Origin: Bacillus rubiinfantis | GTDB lineage: Bacteria > Bacillota > Bacilli > Bacillales > Cytobacillaceae | Direction: 5' to 3' | DNA length: 64,000 nt | NCBI GenBank assembly: GCA_000752035.1 | Contig: CCFE01000021.1 | Coordinates: 344,867 to 408,866 of the forward strand | In this document: positions 23,719-32,281 of the stretch, in pieces | How the letters are laid out: each line of letters starts with the position of its first letter | How positions within the stretch are numbered: position 1 is the stretch's first letter | Made by a program: the position numbers and the translations under genes | Notes under the pieces: generated by a model | The model's input: only the letters and a program-made list of their open reading frames with translations | Databases searched by the model: none | Told to the model about the DNA's origin: nothing

Positions 23719-25746
23719 TTGAAACAGATTAGACTTGCCATCGATGTTGGCGGAACCTTTACAGATGTGTTTGTGTTTGATGAAAATACCAGAGAAATTG
23801 CTGTAACAAAAACCTCATCGACTCCAGCCAACCCAGAACAGGGAATACTAGACGGAATCGCAAAGGCACAAATAAGCGGAGAGGACATTAAGGTCTTTTC
23901 TCACGGAACGACAGTTGGGACTAATGCCTTGATAGAGAGAAAACTTCCTAAGACGGCGTTAATAACAACGAAGGGATTTCGCGATGTTCCAGAAATTCGC
24001 CGGGGAACAAAACTTGATTTATGGGATGCTTATAAGGATACAGCCAAACCATATATTAGACGACGGAATCGCTTTGAAGTCAATGAGCGAACAGATTATA
24101 ACGGCAATATTTTAACAAAGATAAATAAGGCTGAGGTTCTTGCCCTTGCCGAGAAGTTAAAACGCCGCGGCACAGAATCGATTGCCATTTGTTTTATGAA
24201 TGCCTATGTGAACGGGGAAAATGAAAAAATTGTAAAAGAAATTCTCCAAGCTGAATTGCCAGGGGTGTATGTCTGTGCCTCTAGTGAAGTGCTGCCAGAA
24301 ATTTTTGAACATGAAAGAATGAGTACAACAATCGTGAATGCGGTACTAGGACCTATTATCAGTAATTATATTCATACATTAGAAGGAGAAATGGTTAAAA
24401 AAGGCTATGAAGATGATATTCTTGTCCTCCATTCAGGTGGTGGCGTGATGACCTCTAGCACTGTTCCCCGTTATGCAGCAAGAATCGCCAGCTCTGGGAT
24501 TGCTGCAGGGGCAATTGCCAGCAAACATATTGCCAAATTATGCGGGTATCAAAATGCGATTGGTCTTGATATGGGCGGTACCAGTACGGATATCTCGCTG
24601 ATGTATGATGGTGATATTCGCGTTACAAAGGATTGGTATATTGAATATGGCTATCCAATTGGGTTTCCAAGCATTGAAATCCTGACGATTGGCGCTGGCG
24701 GCGGCAGTATTGCTTGGAGTGATGAAGGTGGCTCATTAAGAAATGGTCCCCAAAGTGCTGGTGCAATTCCAGGCCCAGCTTGTTATAAACGTGGCGGAGA
24801 GGAACCAACAAACTCGGATGCTAATTTAGTCCTAGGACGACTGGGTGTGAATCTATTAAATGGCAGTATGCAGTTGGATCGTGAAAGAGCGTCCCAAGCG
24901 ATCGAAAAGATAGCGCAAGAATTCAATTACACAACAGTAGAAGCTGCCAACGCCATTATTGAAGTAGCCAATGCCAATATGTGTGATGCTTTACGACTCA
25001 TTTCAGTACGGCGCGGCTATGATCCTCGGGAATTTGCGTTGGTGGCCTTCGGTGGTGCAGGCCCGCTGCATGGAGCCTATCTAGCAAGAGAAATGGAAAT
25101 CCCAACGGTTATTGTCCCGCCGCATCCAGGTGTTGCCGCAGCCATGGGCTGTTTACTAGTGGATGTACGTCATGATTTAACGAAAACGTTCGTTAAAAAG
25201 TTCAATCTTGTAACACCTGAAGAATTAGATGCGGAGTTTTCAGCAATGGAGGAAGAAGCTGAGAAGCTCCTTGAAGAAGAAGGAGTAGCGAAGGAAACCT
25301 CGACACAAATGCGTTATATTGAAATGCGTTATAGCGGCCAATGGCGGGCGTTGACCATTCCTATCAGCTCAAAGAACCAATCATTAGCAGAGACACTGGA
25401 GGCCTTCCATCAAGAGCATGAACGTGAATATGCCTTTTCCGATCGAAATCAGCCAGTGGAGGTATACGGTCTGCAATTAACGGCAATTGGCACCGTTCCA
25501 AAACCAGAGTTTCCGAAGTATGGACCATCAGGAAAGTTAGAGGATGCTCTAAAAGAGGTTAGAGACGTTTACTTTGAGAGCGGGTTTATCCCTACAAATG
25601 TATACGATCGTGAAAAAATTCCTGTTTCCGCAGAAATTCAAGGTCCGGCGATAGTGGAACAGCTCGACGCGACAACGGTCATCCCACCAGAGTTTACTGC
25701 GGTTGTCGATGAATATCGCAATATCATTATCACAGTGAATAAATAG
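23719..25746 (+). CDS. Hydantoinase/oxoprolinase subunit A (HyuA family)
   Basis: This 675-residue ATP-binding subunit belongs to the hydantoinase A/5-oxoprolinase superfamily. It begins with the ASKHA phosphate-binding loop DVGGTFTDVFVFDE. It contains the second phosphate loop GLDMGGTSTDIS near residue 280 and the SVRRGYDPREFALVAFGGAGPLHG block that marks the A subunit. TTG 23719 lies eight bases after AGGGAGG. With the B subunit it hydrolyses or carboxylates cyclic amides or ketones at the expense of ATP; the related acetophenone and acetone carboxylases share the fold, so hydrolase versus carboxylase is undecided. It is regulated from the cre-bearing region upstream. Confidence 0.92.
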   Translation: MKQIRLAIDVGGTFTDVFVFDENTREIAVTKTSSTPANPEQGILDGIAKAQISGEDIKVFSHGTTVGTNALIERKLPKTALITTKGFRDVPEIRRGTKLDLWDAYKDTAKPYIRRRNRFEVNERTDYNGNILTKINKAEVLALAEKLKRRGTESIAICFMNAYVNGENEKIVKEILQAELPGVYVCASSEVLPEIFEHERMSTTIVNAVLGPIISNYIHTLEGEMVKKGYEDDILVLHSGGGVMTSSTVPRYAARIASSGIAAGAIASKHIAKLCGYQNAIGLDMGGTSTDISLMYDGDIRVTKDWYIEYGYPIGFPSIEILTIGAGGGSIAWSDEGGSLRNGPQSAGAIPGPACYKRGGEEPTNSDANLVLGRLGVNLLNGSMQLDRERASQAIEKIAQEFNYTTVEAANAIIEVANANMCDALRLISVRRGYDPREFALVAFGGAGPLHGAYLAREMEIPTVIVPPHPGVAAAMGCLLVDVRHDLTKTFVKKFNLVTPEELDAEFSAMEEEAEKLLEEEGVAKETSTQMRYIEMRYSGQWRALTIPISSKNQSLAETLEAFHQEHEREYAFSDRNQPVEVYGLQLTAIGTVPKPEFPKYGPSGKLEDALKEVRDVYFESGFIPTNVYDREKIPVSAEIQGPAIVEQLDATTVIPPEFTAVVDEYRNIIITVNK

Positions 25747-25762
25747 GGAGAGGTGAAAGCAA

Positions 25763-27742
25763 ATGGGGAAAATTAATACGGTTAATCAAGTAGGAACAAA
25801 CCGTCTCGATCCGGTAACCTTTGAGGTATTGAAAAATGGATTCGTTAATCTTGTTGACCAAATGGCAGAACAAATATTAAGGACTTGTTATTCATTTGTT
25901 ATCTATAATCGCGATTTCAGCTGTGCTCTTTGTGATGCTGAAGGGAACACGGTTATGCAAGGTACTCAGGATATCTCAGTTCACGTAGGGACATTGCACT
26001 TAACTGCAAAAGCAGTGCTGGAGGATTTTGCCGGTGATATTCATCCGGGAGATGTATTTCTTGTTAATGATCCCTATCGAGGTGGCACGCATTTTAATGA
26101 TACCCGCGTAGTCCTGCCGGTTTTTTATCAAGAGAAATTAATTGCGCTCATGCAGACAAATGGACATTGGGCAGATATGGGCGGTTCCACGCCTGGGTCA
26201 TTTGATATTACCGCAAAGGAGCATTACGGTGAAGGGGTTAGGATTCCGCCTGTTAGGATTTATAGCAAAGGGACCTTTTTAAAGGATGTAGTCAATGTCC
26301 TAGCGGCTAATATGCGTGTTCCTGAAGAAAGGATTGGCGACCTGCGAGCTCAGGTGGAGGCGGCTAAGGTGGGGCAGACGCAATTGCTGGAAATTGTTCG
26401 TAAATATGGACTGGAAACAACTTTAACTGCTTTTGAAGAGGTACAGAATTATGTCGAAAGACTAGCGAAAGTAAAGATTGCTTCTTTACCAAAGGGAAGT
26501 TGGGAAACGGTTGATTATATCGATATGGACCCAGAGGTTGGCGATGGACTCATTCCGATTCGCGTGAACATGACGATTACGGATGATGAAATTGTCTATG
26601 ATTTAACCGGATCACATGACTATATCAGCTGTTTTTTAAATGCCGGATTTGGTGCTTCATTATCTGCTGCCTATGCCGGAACGAAAACCTTCTTCCCCGA
26701 AATCCCGCTTAATTCCGGATTTTATCGGGTGGTAAAAGTAAAACTGCCAGAGAACTCCGTTGTCAATGCACCGGCTCCGATTGCCGTTACCGGTTTTTGT
26801 TCAGGCGCCTATGAAAAAATCATGAATGCCTGCTTCGAACTCTGGTCTAGTATCATGCCTGAACGGGCGCTTGCCTGTTCGTTTAACCTCGAGTACTTAT
26901 TAATTGGTGGCTGGGATCAAAGAGGAGAAGCAAGTAATTATTTTATGTGGTATGACTGGATGGCAGGCGGTCATGGCGGCCGTTCCGCTCTGGATGGTGC
27001 CAACGCTACCTCTCCAGTGTTTGGCGTGGGCTTGAGCGTGCAGCCTTGTGAAGGGCAGGAAAGATTATCACCGGTTATTACGACGAACCATCAAATCATT
27101 ACCGATTCAGGCGGCCCAGGTAAATATCGCGGCGGATGTGGCGTCGAAAAAGGCGGGGTATTAACCGAGATAACTAATTCTGTTATGTCCTATTGCTGTG
27201 ATCGAGCCCGCTCCGTGACATGGGGGATTTTTGGCGGATTGCCTTCTTATCCACATGGAGCCTGGCTCAATCCAGGACGTGACGATGAACAATATTTGGG
27301 AGCAATTTTTTCCAACGTTAAGGTGAAAAGTGGTGATTCCTTCACCAGACCATCTGCTGGCGGCGGTGGCCTAGGTGATCCATTAGAAAGAGATCCTGAG
27401 GCAGTCTTAGAGGATGTCATTGATGAGTATGTCTCAATCGACAGAGCAAAGAAGGATTATGGAGTCATCATTAACGAAATTGATCGTGATCTTGACTTGT
27501 TTGAAATTGATTATCACGCTACTGAGAAGGAACGAAGCCACATCAAGGCATTGAGGAAAGATTGGCTTGAAGTTGACCCACAAGATGTTGAAAAGATGTA
27601 TGTAACCGGTGAAATTGATAAGTTGGATGTCATCCGGCGCTACGGAGTCATTATGGATTATGGAACAAATAAGGCATTAATTAAGTCCACCGCACAATTC
27701 AGAGAATCGATGAAGAAACGTTCACTTGCCTTCTGGGAGTAA
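25763..27742 (+). CDS. Hydantoinase/oxoprolinase subunit B (HyuB family)
   Basis: This 659-residue partner of HyuA is slightly longer than the usual 550-600 residues because of an extra C-terminal segment after about residue 545. The family core is clear: LDPVTFEVLKNGFVNLVDQMAEQ at the N-terminus, SCALCDAEGNTVMQGT, VNDPYRGGTHFNDTRVV, GHWADMGGSTPGS and the C-terminal SAGGGGLGDPLERDPE. It is separated from hyuA by 16 bases with GGGAGAGGTG as ribosome binding site. It probably carries the metal-dependent catalytic site, while HyuA uses ATP. The substrate is not deducible; N-heterocyclic or hydantoin-like rings are suggested by the permease and deaminase-like genes downstream. Confidence 0.92.
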   Translation: MGKINTVNQVGTNRLDPVTFEVLKNGFVNLVDQMAEQILRTCYSFVIYNRDFSCALCDAEGNTVMQGTQDISVHVGTLHLTAKAVLEDFAGDIHPGDVFLVNDPYRGGTHFNDTRVVLPVFYQEKLIALMQTNGHWADMGGSTPGSFDITAKEHYGEGVRIPPVRIYSKGTFLKDVVNVLAANMRVPEERIGDLRAQVEAAKVGQTQLLEIVRKYGLETTLTAFEEVQNYVERLAKVKIASLPKGSWETVDYIDMDPEVGDGLIPIRVNMTITDDEIVYDLTGSHDYISCFLNAGFGASLSAAYAGTKTFFPEIPLNSGFYRVVKVKLPENSVVNAPAPIAVTGFCSGAYEKIMNACFELWSSIMPERALACSFNLEYLLIGGWDQRGEASNYFMWYDWMAGGHGGRSALDGANATSPVFGVGLSVQPCEGQERLSPVITTNHQIITDSGGPGKYRGGCGVEKGGVLTEITNSVMSYCCDRARSVTWGIFGGLPSYPHGAWLNPGRDDEQYLGAIFSNVKVKSGDSFTRPSAGGGGLGDPLERDPEAVLEDVIDEYVSIDRAKKDYGVIINEIDRDLDLFEIDYHATEKERSHIKALRKDWLEVDPQDVEKMYVTGEIDKLDVIRRYGVIMDYGTNKALIKSTAQFRESMKKRSLAFWE

Positions 27743-27748
27743 AACTGA

Positions 27749-27800
27749 GGCTGACTTAAAAGAGATGGGTAAAATTCTTTTTTGGGTCAGCCCTTTTTTA
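27749..27800 (+). terminator. Terminator between hyuB and the NCS1 permease
   Basis: GGCTGAC and GTCAGCC pair across about 30 bases and are followed by CTTTTTTA. The permease continues on the same strand from 27827, so read-through may be partial. Confidence 0.75.
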
Positions 27801-27826
27801 AAAAATATTTTAAGGGAGATGAATGT

Positions 27827-29239
27827 ATGGCAGAGATGATTAAACCGATTAATACTGCTGATGAGGTGCTCACCAAGGAGGACAAGAAGGATGATTTTTC
27901 ACTAGATAAGGTTCCCTTTGAAGGCAGAACCTTGGGCTGGATGAGCATTACCAATGTAACACTTGGCGTGGCCACAGCAATGTTGTTTATGCAAATGGGC
28001 AGTTTGATGGCGATTAGTTTCGGCTCGGTAAATGCCTTGTTAGCAGAAATCTACGCGACGGTAGTGGCTGGCGGATTAGGGATTGGAATCTGTTATTTTG
28101 CTGCAAAGTCCGGCCTTAATGTAAACTTGCTAGCCCGCGGTGGCGGTTTCGGTTATATCGGGGCTTCGATAACCTCACTGATCTATGCCTTAAACTTTAT
28201 CATGTATTGTGCCATTGAAGGATCAATCATGGCGTTTGCAGTGCATGAATATCTCCCGTTTATCCCCGTCTGGGTGCTGATGGTCGTATTCGGACTACTT
28301 GTAATTCCATTAAACTGGTTTGGAATTAAGCAGTTAGATAAGCTGCAAAAATGGTCCATTCCGTTATTTCTAATTCTGTTAGGGGCAGGCTTTATCTTAG
28401 CCTTACAGATGACGCCAAAAATTGCTGGCAATGTGTGGACATATCTTCCTGAAGGTGCCGCTGTTGGTGGAGCAGGACTTTTAGCTTGTATTGGTATCAT
28501 GAATGGTCTTGTAGGAATCATGGCGTTACTTGTATCTGATTATGCGAGATTTATTAAAAAAGAAGAATTCAAAATTGGCGTCTTCGCCGTCGGTTTTGTA
28601 CCCCAGCTCGTTTGTTTCTTTATCATGGGTGTCATCGGGATTTGGTTTGGTGTCCGTATGGCGGAAGAAAATCCAGGAATCTATTTCGTGCAAATTCTTG
28701 GAATTGGTGGTGCGTTGTTTACAATTTTAACGCAATTAAGGATTAATATTACGAATTTATACAGTGGTTCACTATCGTTAGCCAGTTTTTTCGAGAATGT
28801 GTTTAAATTTAAGCCTGGTCGGACTTTTTGGGTAGTGTTTGTCTCCATTGCCGCGATTGTTCTTATGCTCGCCGGTGTTTTAGATCATCTAGGCAGCCTG
28901 CTGACGTTCCAAGGAGTATTCTTACTAGCCTGGGCAGCCGTCTTGGTCAGTGATGCGGTAGTAGTAAAACAACTTTTAAAAATTGGTCCGAACTATTTTG
29001 AACATCGTCAAGAATATTTATATGGCTGGAATCCCGTCGGAGTTGTTTCATTAATTGTTTCAAGTCTGATTGGCTCTTTCGCAGCATTTGGGTATTTTGG
29101 AGTATTTTTGCAAAATATCGCGGCCTTCTTTGCAGCAATCATTGCATTTATTCTCACGATAATTTTAGCAATATTAACAAAAGGAAAATACTATAGTAAG
29201 AAACAAGCAGATGATATTACGAGGAATGAGTTTCTTTAA
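27827..29239 (+). CDS. NCS1 family permease (cytosine/purine/allantoin type)
   Basis: This polytopic importer of about 470 residues has some 12 hydrophobic segments. It opens with LDKVPFEGRTLGWMSITNVTLGVATAMLFMQMG, then the KSGLNVNLLARGGGFGYIGA stretch and the VSDYARFIKK motif typical of nucleobase:cation symporter-1 (CodB/allantoin permease) proteins. ATG 27827 after AAGGGAGA is chosen over the in-frame extension to 27782, which overlaps the upstream terminator. Family members take up cytosine, purines, allantoin, hydantoin or thiamine precursors. With hyuAB upstream and a deaminase-like gene downstream, a cyclic ureide or pyrimidine-like substrate is likely. Confidence 0.9.
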   Translation: MAEMIKPINTADEVLTKEDKKDDFSLDKVPFEGRTLGWMSITNVTLGVATAMLFMQMGSLMAISFGSVNALLAEIYATVVAGGLGIGICYFAAKSGLNVNLLARGGGFGYIGASITSLIYALNFIMYCAIEGSIMAFAVHEYLPFIPVWVLMVVFGLLVIPLNWFGIKQLDKLQKWSIPLFLILLGAGFILALQMTPKIAGNVWTYLPEGAAVGGAGLLACIGIMNGLVGIMALLVSDYARFIKKEEFKIGVFAVGFVPQLVCFFIMGVIGIWFGVRMAEENPGIYFVQILGIGGALFTILTQLRINITNLYSGSLSLASFFENVFKFKPGRTFWVVFVSIAAIVLMLAGVLDHLGSLLTFQGVFLLAWAAVLVSDAVVVKQLLKIGPNYFEHRQEYLYGWNPVGVVSLIVSSLIGSFAAFGYFGVFLQNIAAFFAAIIAFILTIILAILTKGKYYSKKQADDITRNEFL

Positions 29240-29314
29240 AATAATCTAATAATTCAAAAAACAACAATCACTAGTAGTTCACGTTGAATAAATTTTATCT
29301 GTAGTCATTCAAGT

Positions 29315-29347
29315 AACGCGGAGCCAGTTATGAGCTTCGCGTTTTTT
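29315..29347 (+). terminator. Terminator after the NCS1 permease
   Basis: AACGCG and CGCGTT arms with a partial inner stem are followed by a TTTTTT run. Confidence 0.8.
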
Positions 29348-29398
29348 AGTGCGATGAGGAGCTGTATATTATGTCAGTTATTGCAAAAGTTATAAAAA

Positions 29399-29413
29399 TG
29401 ATAATCATTTTCC
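29399..29413 (+). promoter_or_regulatory. Fur-like box (weak support)
   Basis: TGATAAT-C-ATTTTCC matches the Bacillus 7-1-7 Fur box (TGATAAT-N-ATTATCA) in 12 of 14 positions, perfect on the left half. It lies 60 bases before the transporter start at 29473. Why an iron regulator would act here is unclear, and the AT-rich context makes chance possible. Confidence 0.35.
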
Positions 29414-29472
29414 TCTAAGAGGATGATTACATAATTTAATTTTATTTTGTTTAAAGTAATGGAGGTTCTCTT

Positions 29473-30840
29473 ATGGCACTAAAAAAACGTAGTATTTTTT
29501 CAATAACTGCAGCTATACTATTTATGCTAATTTCTGGCTATCAAGTATATGCAGCAGGTACAGAAGGAATCCAGGTTCAAGCACCTACAGGTTTTAAAGC
29601 TATTCTTGTCATTGTTCCAATCTTATTAATTTTAGCACTCTTATTTATGAAAGTGGATATGTTGGTAGCAGGTTTAGCCGGTGGCGCATTGGCCATGCTA
29701 ATAGGCGGCATTGGGATTGCTCAAGCAAACGAAGAGTTTTTAAAGACAATCCCGCAGATGCTTTCAAATACCGTTCCAGTCGTGAACTCAGCCATCGCCA
29801 TGGCCGTTTTCGCATCAGGAGGGTACACTGCTGCGCTAAATTTAGTCCGGCGGAAAATCGGCAATAAGAATGAATACATGGCAGCGTTTATTGTTATTTT
29901 GCAAGCTGCGGCAACTTACATGTCTGGTGTGGGCGGCGGTACGGCGATGGTCATTGCGCCATTAGCATTTGCCGCAGTAGGGGCGATTCCGGAATTAATT
30001 GCGGCGATGTCGATTGCAACTGCTGCAGCCTTTACAACTTCACCTGCGTCACTTGAAACGAGTGTTGTTTCTAAGTTGTCTGGTATCCCTGTCGCTGAAT
30101 ACGTCGGAACCATGAGGTTATTTACGCTGTTGTTTGCGGTGATCGCTGTTGCATTGGCTTTCTATGGAGCGAAGAAAAGGGGCAGCTTGTTTGTAAGTGA
30201 AGAAAGCGAAGAATATGCGGCAATGAGTAATGGTCAATTGTTTAAGATTACCATTCCGGCCATCTTTATGTTGTTAGCGATTATTGTCGGGCCGTTTATC
30301 AATAAAGCAATAGGATATTCGCTGATTAATCCTTTTGTTTATACAGTTGGTACGGTCGCATTAATTTTCTTCTGTACAAAATTTAACTTAAATCAGACTT
30401 CAAATGCGTTAATTGATGGCTCTATTTATATTCTGACAAGGTTATTTCAAGTCGGTGTCTTCTTAGCGTTTATCAATCTTATTAGTAATACCGGTGCATT
30501 TGCTGTTATTGCTAATGTAGCGGGAAATGCTCCAGCAGCCATAGTTGTTCCTGCAACTGTGTTGGCAGGGGTTTTGATAGGAATTCCTGCAGGGGCATTT
30601 GTCGGCTCTATTCTTGGACTAGTACTGCCAATCGCCATATCACTAGGTTTTTCACCTTTAGCATTAGGATTTGTCACCATCGGGGTTGGATTGGGAAGTC
30701 AATTAAGTTTTGTTAACATCACGATGCAGGCATTATCTGCTGGTTTCCAAATTCCTATTATTGAAGTCGTTAAAGGCAACAGTAAATGGGTGGGCTCAGC
30801 AATCGCCTTACTGATTGTTTTATCGTTTTTCTTAGCTTAA
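29473..30840 (+). CDS. Polytopic membrane transporter, ion-transporter (GntP/citrate)-like
   Basis: This 455-residue membrane protein has about 11-12 hydrophobic segments after a leader-like N-terminus (MALKKRSIFSITAAILF). The layout and the glycine- and alanine-rich loops (YMSGVGGGTAMVIAPLAFAAVGA; GIPAGAFVGSILGLVLPIAISLGFSPLALGF) resemble ion-transporter superfamily symporters for organic anions, but I cannot name a family with certainty. ATG 29473 follows TGGAGG. The gene is followed after 24 bases by the deaminase-like amidohydrolase, so it probably imports that enzyme's substrate or exports its product. Confidence 0.7.
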   Translation: MALKKRSIFSITAAILFMLISGYQVYAAGTEGIQVQAPTGFKAILVIVPILLILALLFMKVDMLVAGLAGGALAMLIGGIGIAQANEEFLKTIPQMLSNTVPVVNSAIAMAVFASGGYTAALNLVRRKIGNKNEYMAAFIVILQAAATYMSGVGGGTAMVIAPLAFAAVGAIPELIAAMSIATAAAFTTSPASLETSVVSKLSGIPVAEYVGTMRLFTLLFAVIAVALAFYGAKKRGSLFVSEESEEYAAMSNGQLFKITIPAIFMLLAIIVGPFINKAIGYSLINPFVYTVGTVALIFFCTKFNLNQTSNALIDGSIYILTRLFQVGVFLAFINLISNTGAFAVIANVAGNAPAAIVVPATVLAGVLIGIPAGAFVGSILGLVLPIAISLGFSPLALGFVTIGVGLGSQLSFVNITMQALSAGFQIPIIEVVKGNSKWVGSAIALLIVLSFFLA

Positions 30841-30864
30841 ATCATAGTGATGGAGGGAATAAAG

Positions 30865-32088
30865 ATGGATATTTTAATAAAAAAAGCTAGGCTTCAGCAA
30901 GGTGCGCCATTACAAGATGTTGCGATTAAAGACGGCAAAATCGTGGCCATTAAAGATACAGCTGATTCAGATGCTAAACAAGTAATTGAAGCAAATGGTA
31001 AAGTGCTTGTTCCAGGTTTTATCGAAGGCCATATTCACTTGGATAAAGCATTAATTGCCGATCGTCTGCCAAATAAATCAGGTACATTGAAAGAAGCGAT
31101 TGAGGTTACCGGAAAACTAAAACCTACATTTACAAAAGAAGACATCTCGGATCGTGCTGAACGTACGATTGAAATGTTAATCGTTCATGGGACTACGCAT
31201 ATTCGGACGCATGCTGAATTTGATCCATCTCAAGGCTTCACAGGTTTTGATGTCATCATGGGGTTAAAGGAGAAATATAAGAACTTCATTGATATGCAGG
31301 TAGTGGCATTCCCGCAAGAGGGTATCTTTAAAGCACCTGGAACTGAAGAAATGATGTGGCAGGCAATGGAGGCTGGTGCAGATGTAGTCGGAGGCATCCC
31401 ATATAATGATTCACCTGCAAAGGAGCATATTGATTTAGTCTTTGAAATTGCTAAAAAATATGGCAAGCCTATTGACTTCCATCAAGACTTTAAAGATGAT
31501 CCTGAGGGCATGACGATTGAATATATTTGTGACAAGACGATGGCAGAAGGGTATGAAGGCCGTGTTTCACTTGGTCACGTGACAGCATTAGGTGCTGTTC
31601 CGAAGCAGCAGCTGCAGCCAATCATTGAAAAATTAGCAAAAGCTAAAATCAGTATTATGTCATTACCGGCTACTGACTTGCATATGGGTGGCCGAAATGA
31701 TGAATATAATGTACGTCGTGCGCTAACGCCAATTCGTGCCCTAAGAGACGGTGGCGTAAATATGTGTATCGCGACAAATAATATTCGCAATGCGTTTACT
31801 CCTTACGGGAATGGCGACATCATCCAAACAGCAATGTTAGCAATTCCTACGGCACATTTAGGCGGCGCTGATGATTTACCAACTGTGTTACCAATGATTA
31901 CCACCAACCCTGCGAAAGCCCTTGAAATTAAAGATTATGGTATTGCTGTCGGAAATACGGCAAATGTCGTGCTACTTGATACAGAATCTGTAACCAACGC
32001 CATTATTGATCTGCCAACAAGGTTGTTTGTCATCAAAAATGGCCGCGTAACCGTAAAGACTGAAAAAATTGTGACCATTTATCGTTAA
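30865..32088 (+). CDS. Cytosine deaminase-like amidohydrolase lacking two expected catalytic acids
   Basis: This amidohydrolase-fold enzyme of 407 residues has the cytosine deaminase layout. It keeps the first metal pair H56-I-H58, the pocket glutamine Q151 in FPQEG, H206 in DFHQDF and H238 in GHVTAL. At the position of the general acid/base glutamate of E. coli CodA (E217 in HCDE) it has F209. At the metal aspartate position (D313 in HDDVFD) the segment reads T-N305-N306-I-R-N309. The alignment is from memory, so the substitutions need checking. If they are real, the enzyme is unlikely to be an ordinary cytosine deaminase. ATG 30865 is placed six bases after GGAGGGA; upstream GTG/ATG codons overlap that site. 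Confidence 0.8.
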   Translation: MDILIKKARLQQGAPLQDVAIKDGKIVAIKDTADSDAKQVIEANGKVLVPGFIEGHIHLDKALIADRLPNKSGTLKEAIEVTGKLKPTFTKEDISDRAERTIEMLIVHGTTHIRTHAEFDPSQGFTGFDVIMGLKEKYKNFIDMQVVAFPQEGIFKAPGTEEMMWQAMEAGADVVGGIPYNDSPAKEHIDLVFEIAKKYGKPIDFHQDFKDDPEGMTIEYICDKTMAEGYEGRVSLGHVTALGAVPKQQLQPIIEKLAKAKISIMSLPATDLHMGGRNDEYNVRRALTPIRALRDGGVNMCIATNNIRNAFTPYGNGDIIQTAMLAIPTAHLGGADDLPTVLPMITTNPAKALEIKDYGIAVGNTANVVLLDTESVTNAIIDLPTRLFVIKNGRVTVKTEKIVTIYR

Positions 32089-32104
32089 TATAAAGTTATC
32101 CAAA

Positions 32105-32143
32105 ATCCCTACTTGGTCATTTATCATGTAGGGGTCTTTTTTT
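32105..32143 (+). terminator. Terminator before fdrA fusion gene
   Basis: CCCTAC and GTAGGG arms across a 15-base loop are followed by TCTTTTTTT. Confidence 0.8.
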
Positions 32144-32281
32144 AGCATCATTATGCAAAATAAATTAGCTGTTGATTGGTTATATTATGATTTGAAAGTT
32201 TTCATTATAGGAATGAATTCATTTTTTTTATAGCACTTGTTAACAAAATTTAATTAGGGTAGCAATAGGAAGGAGACATCT

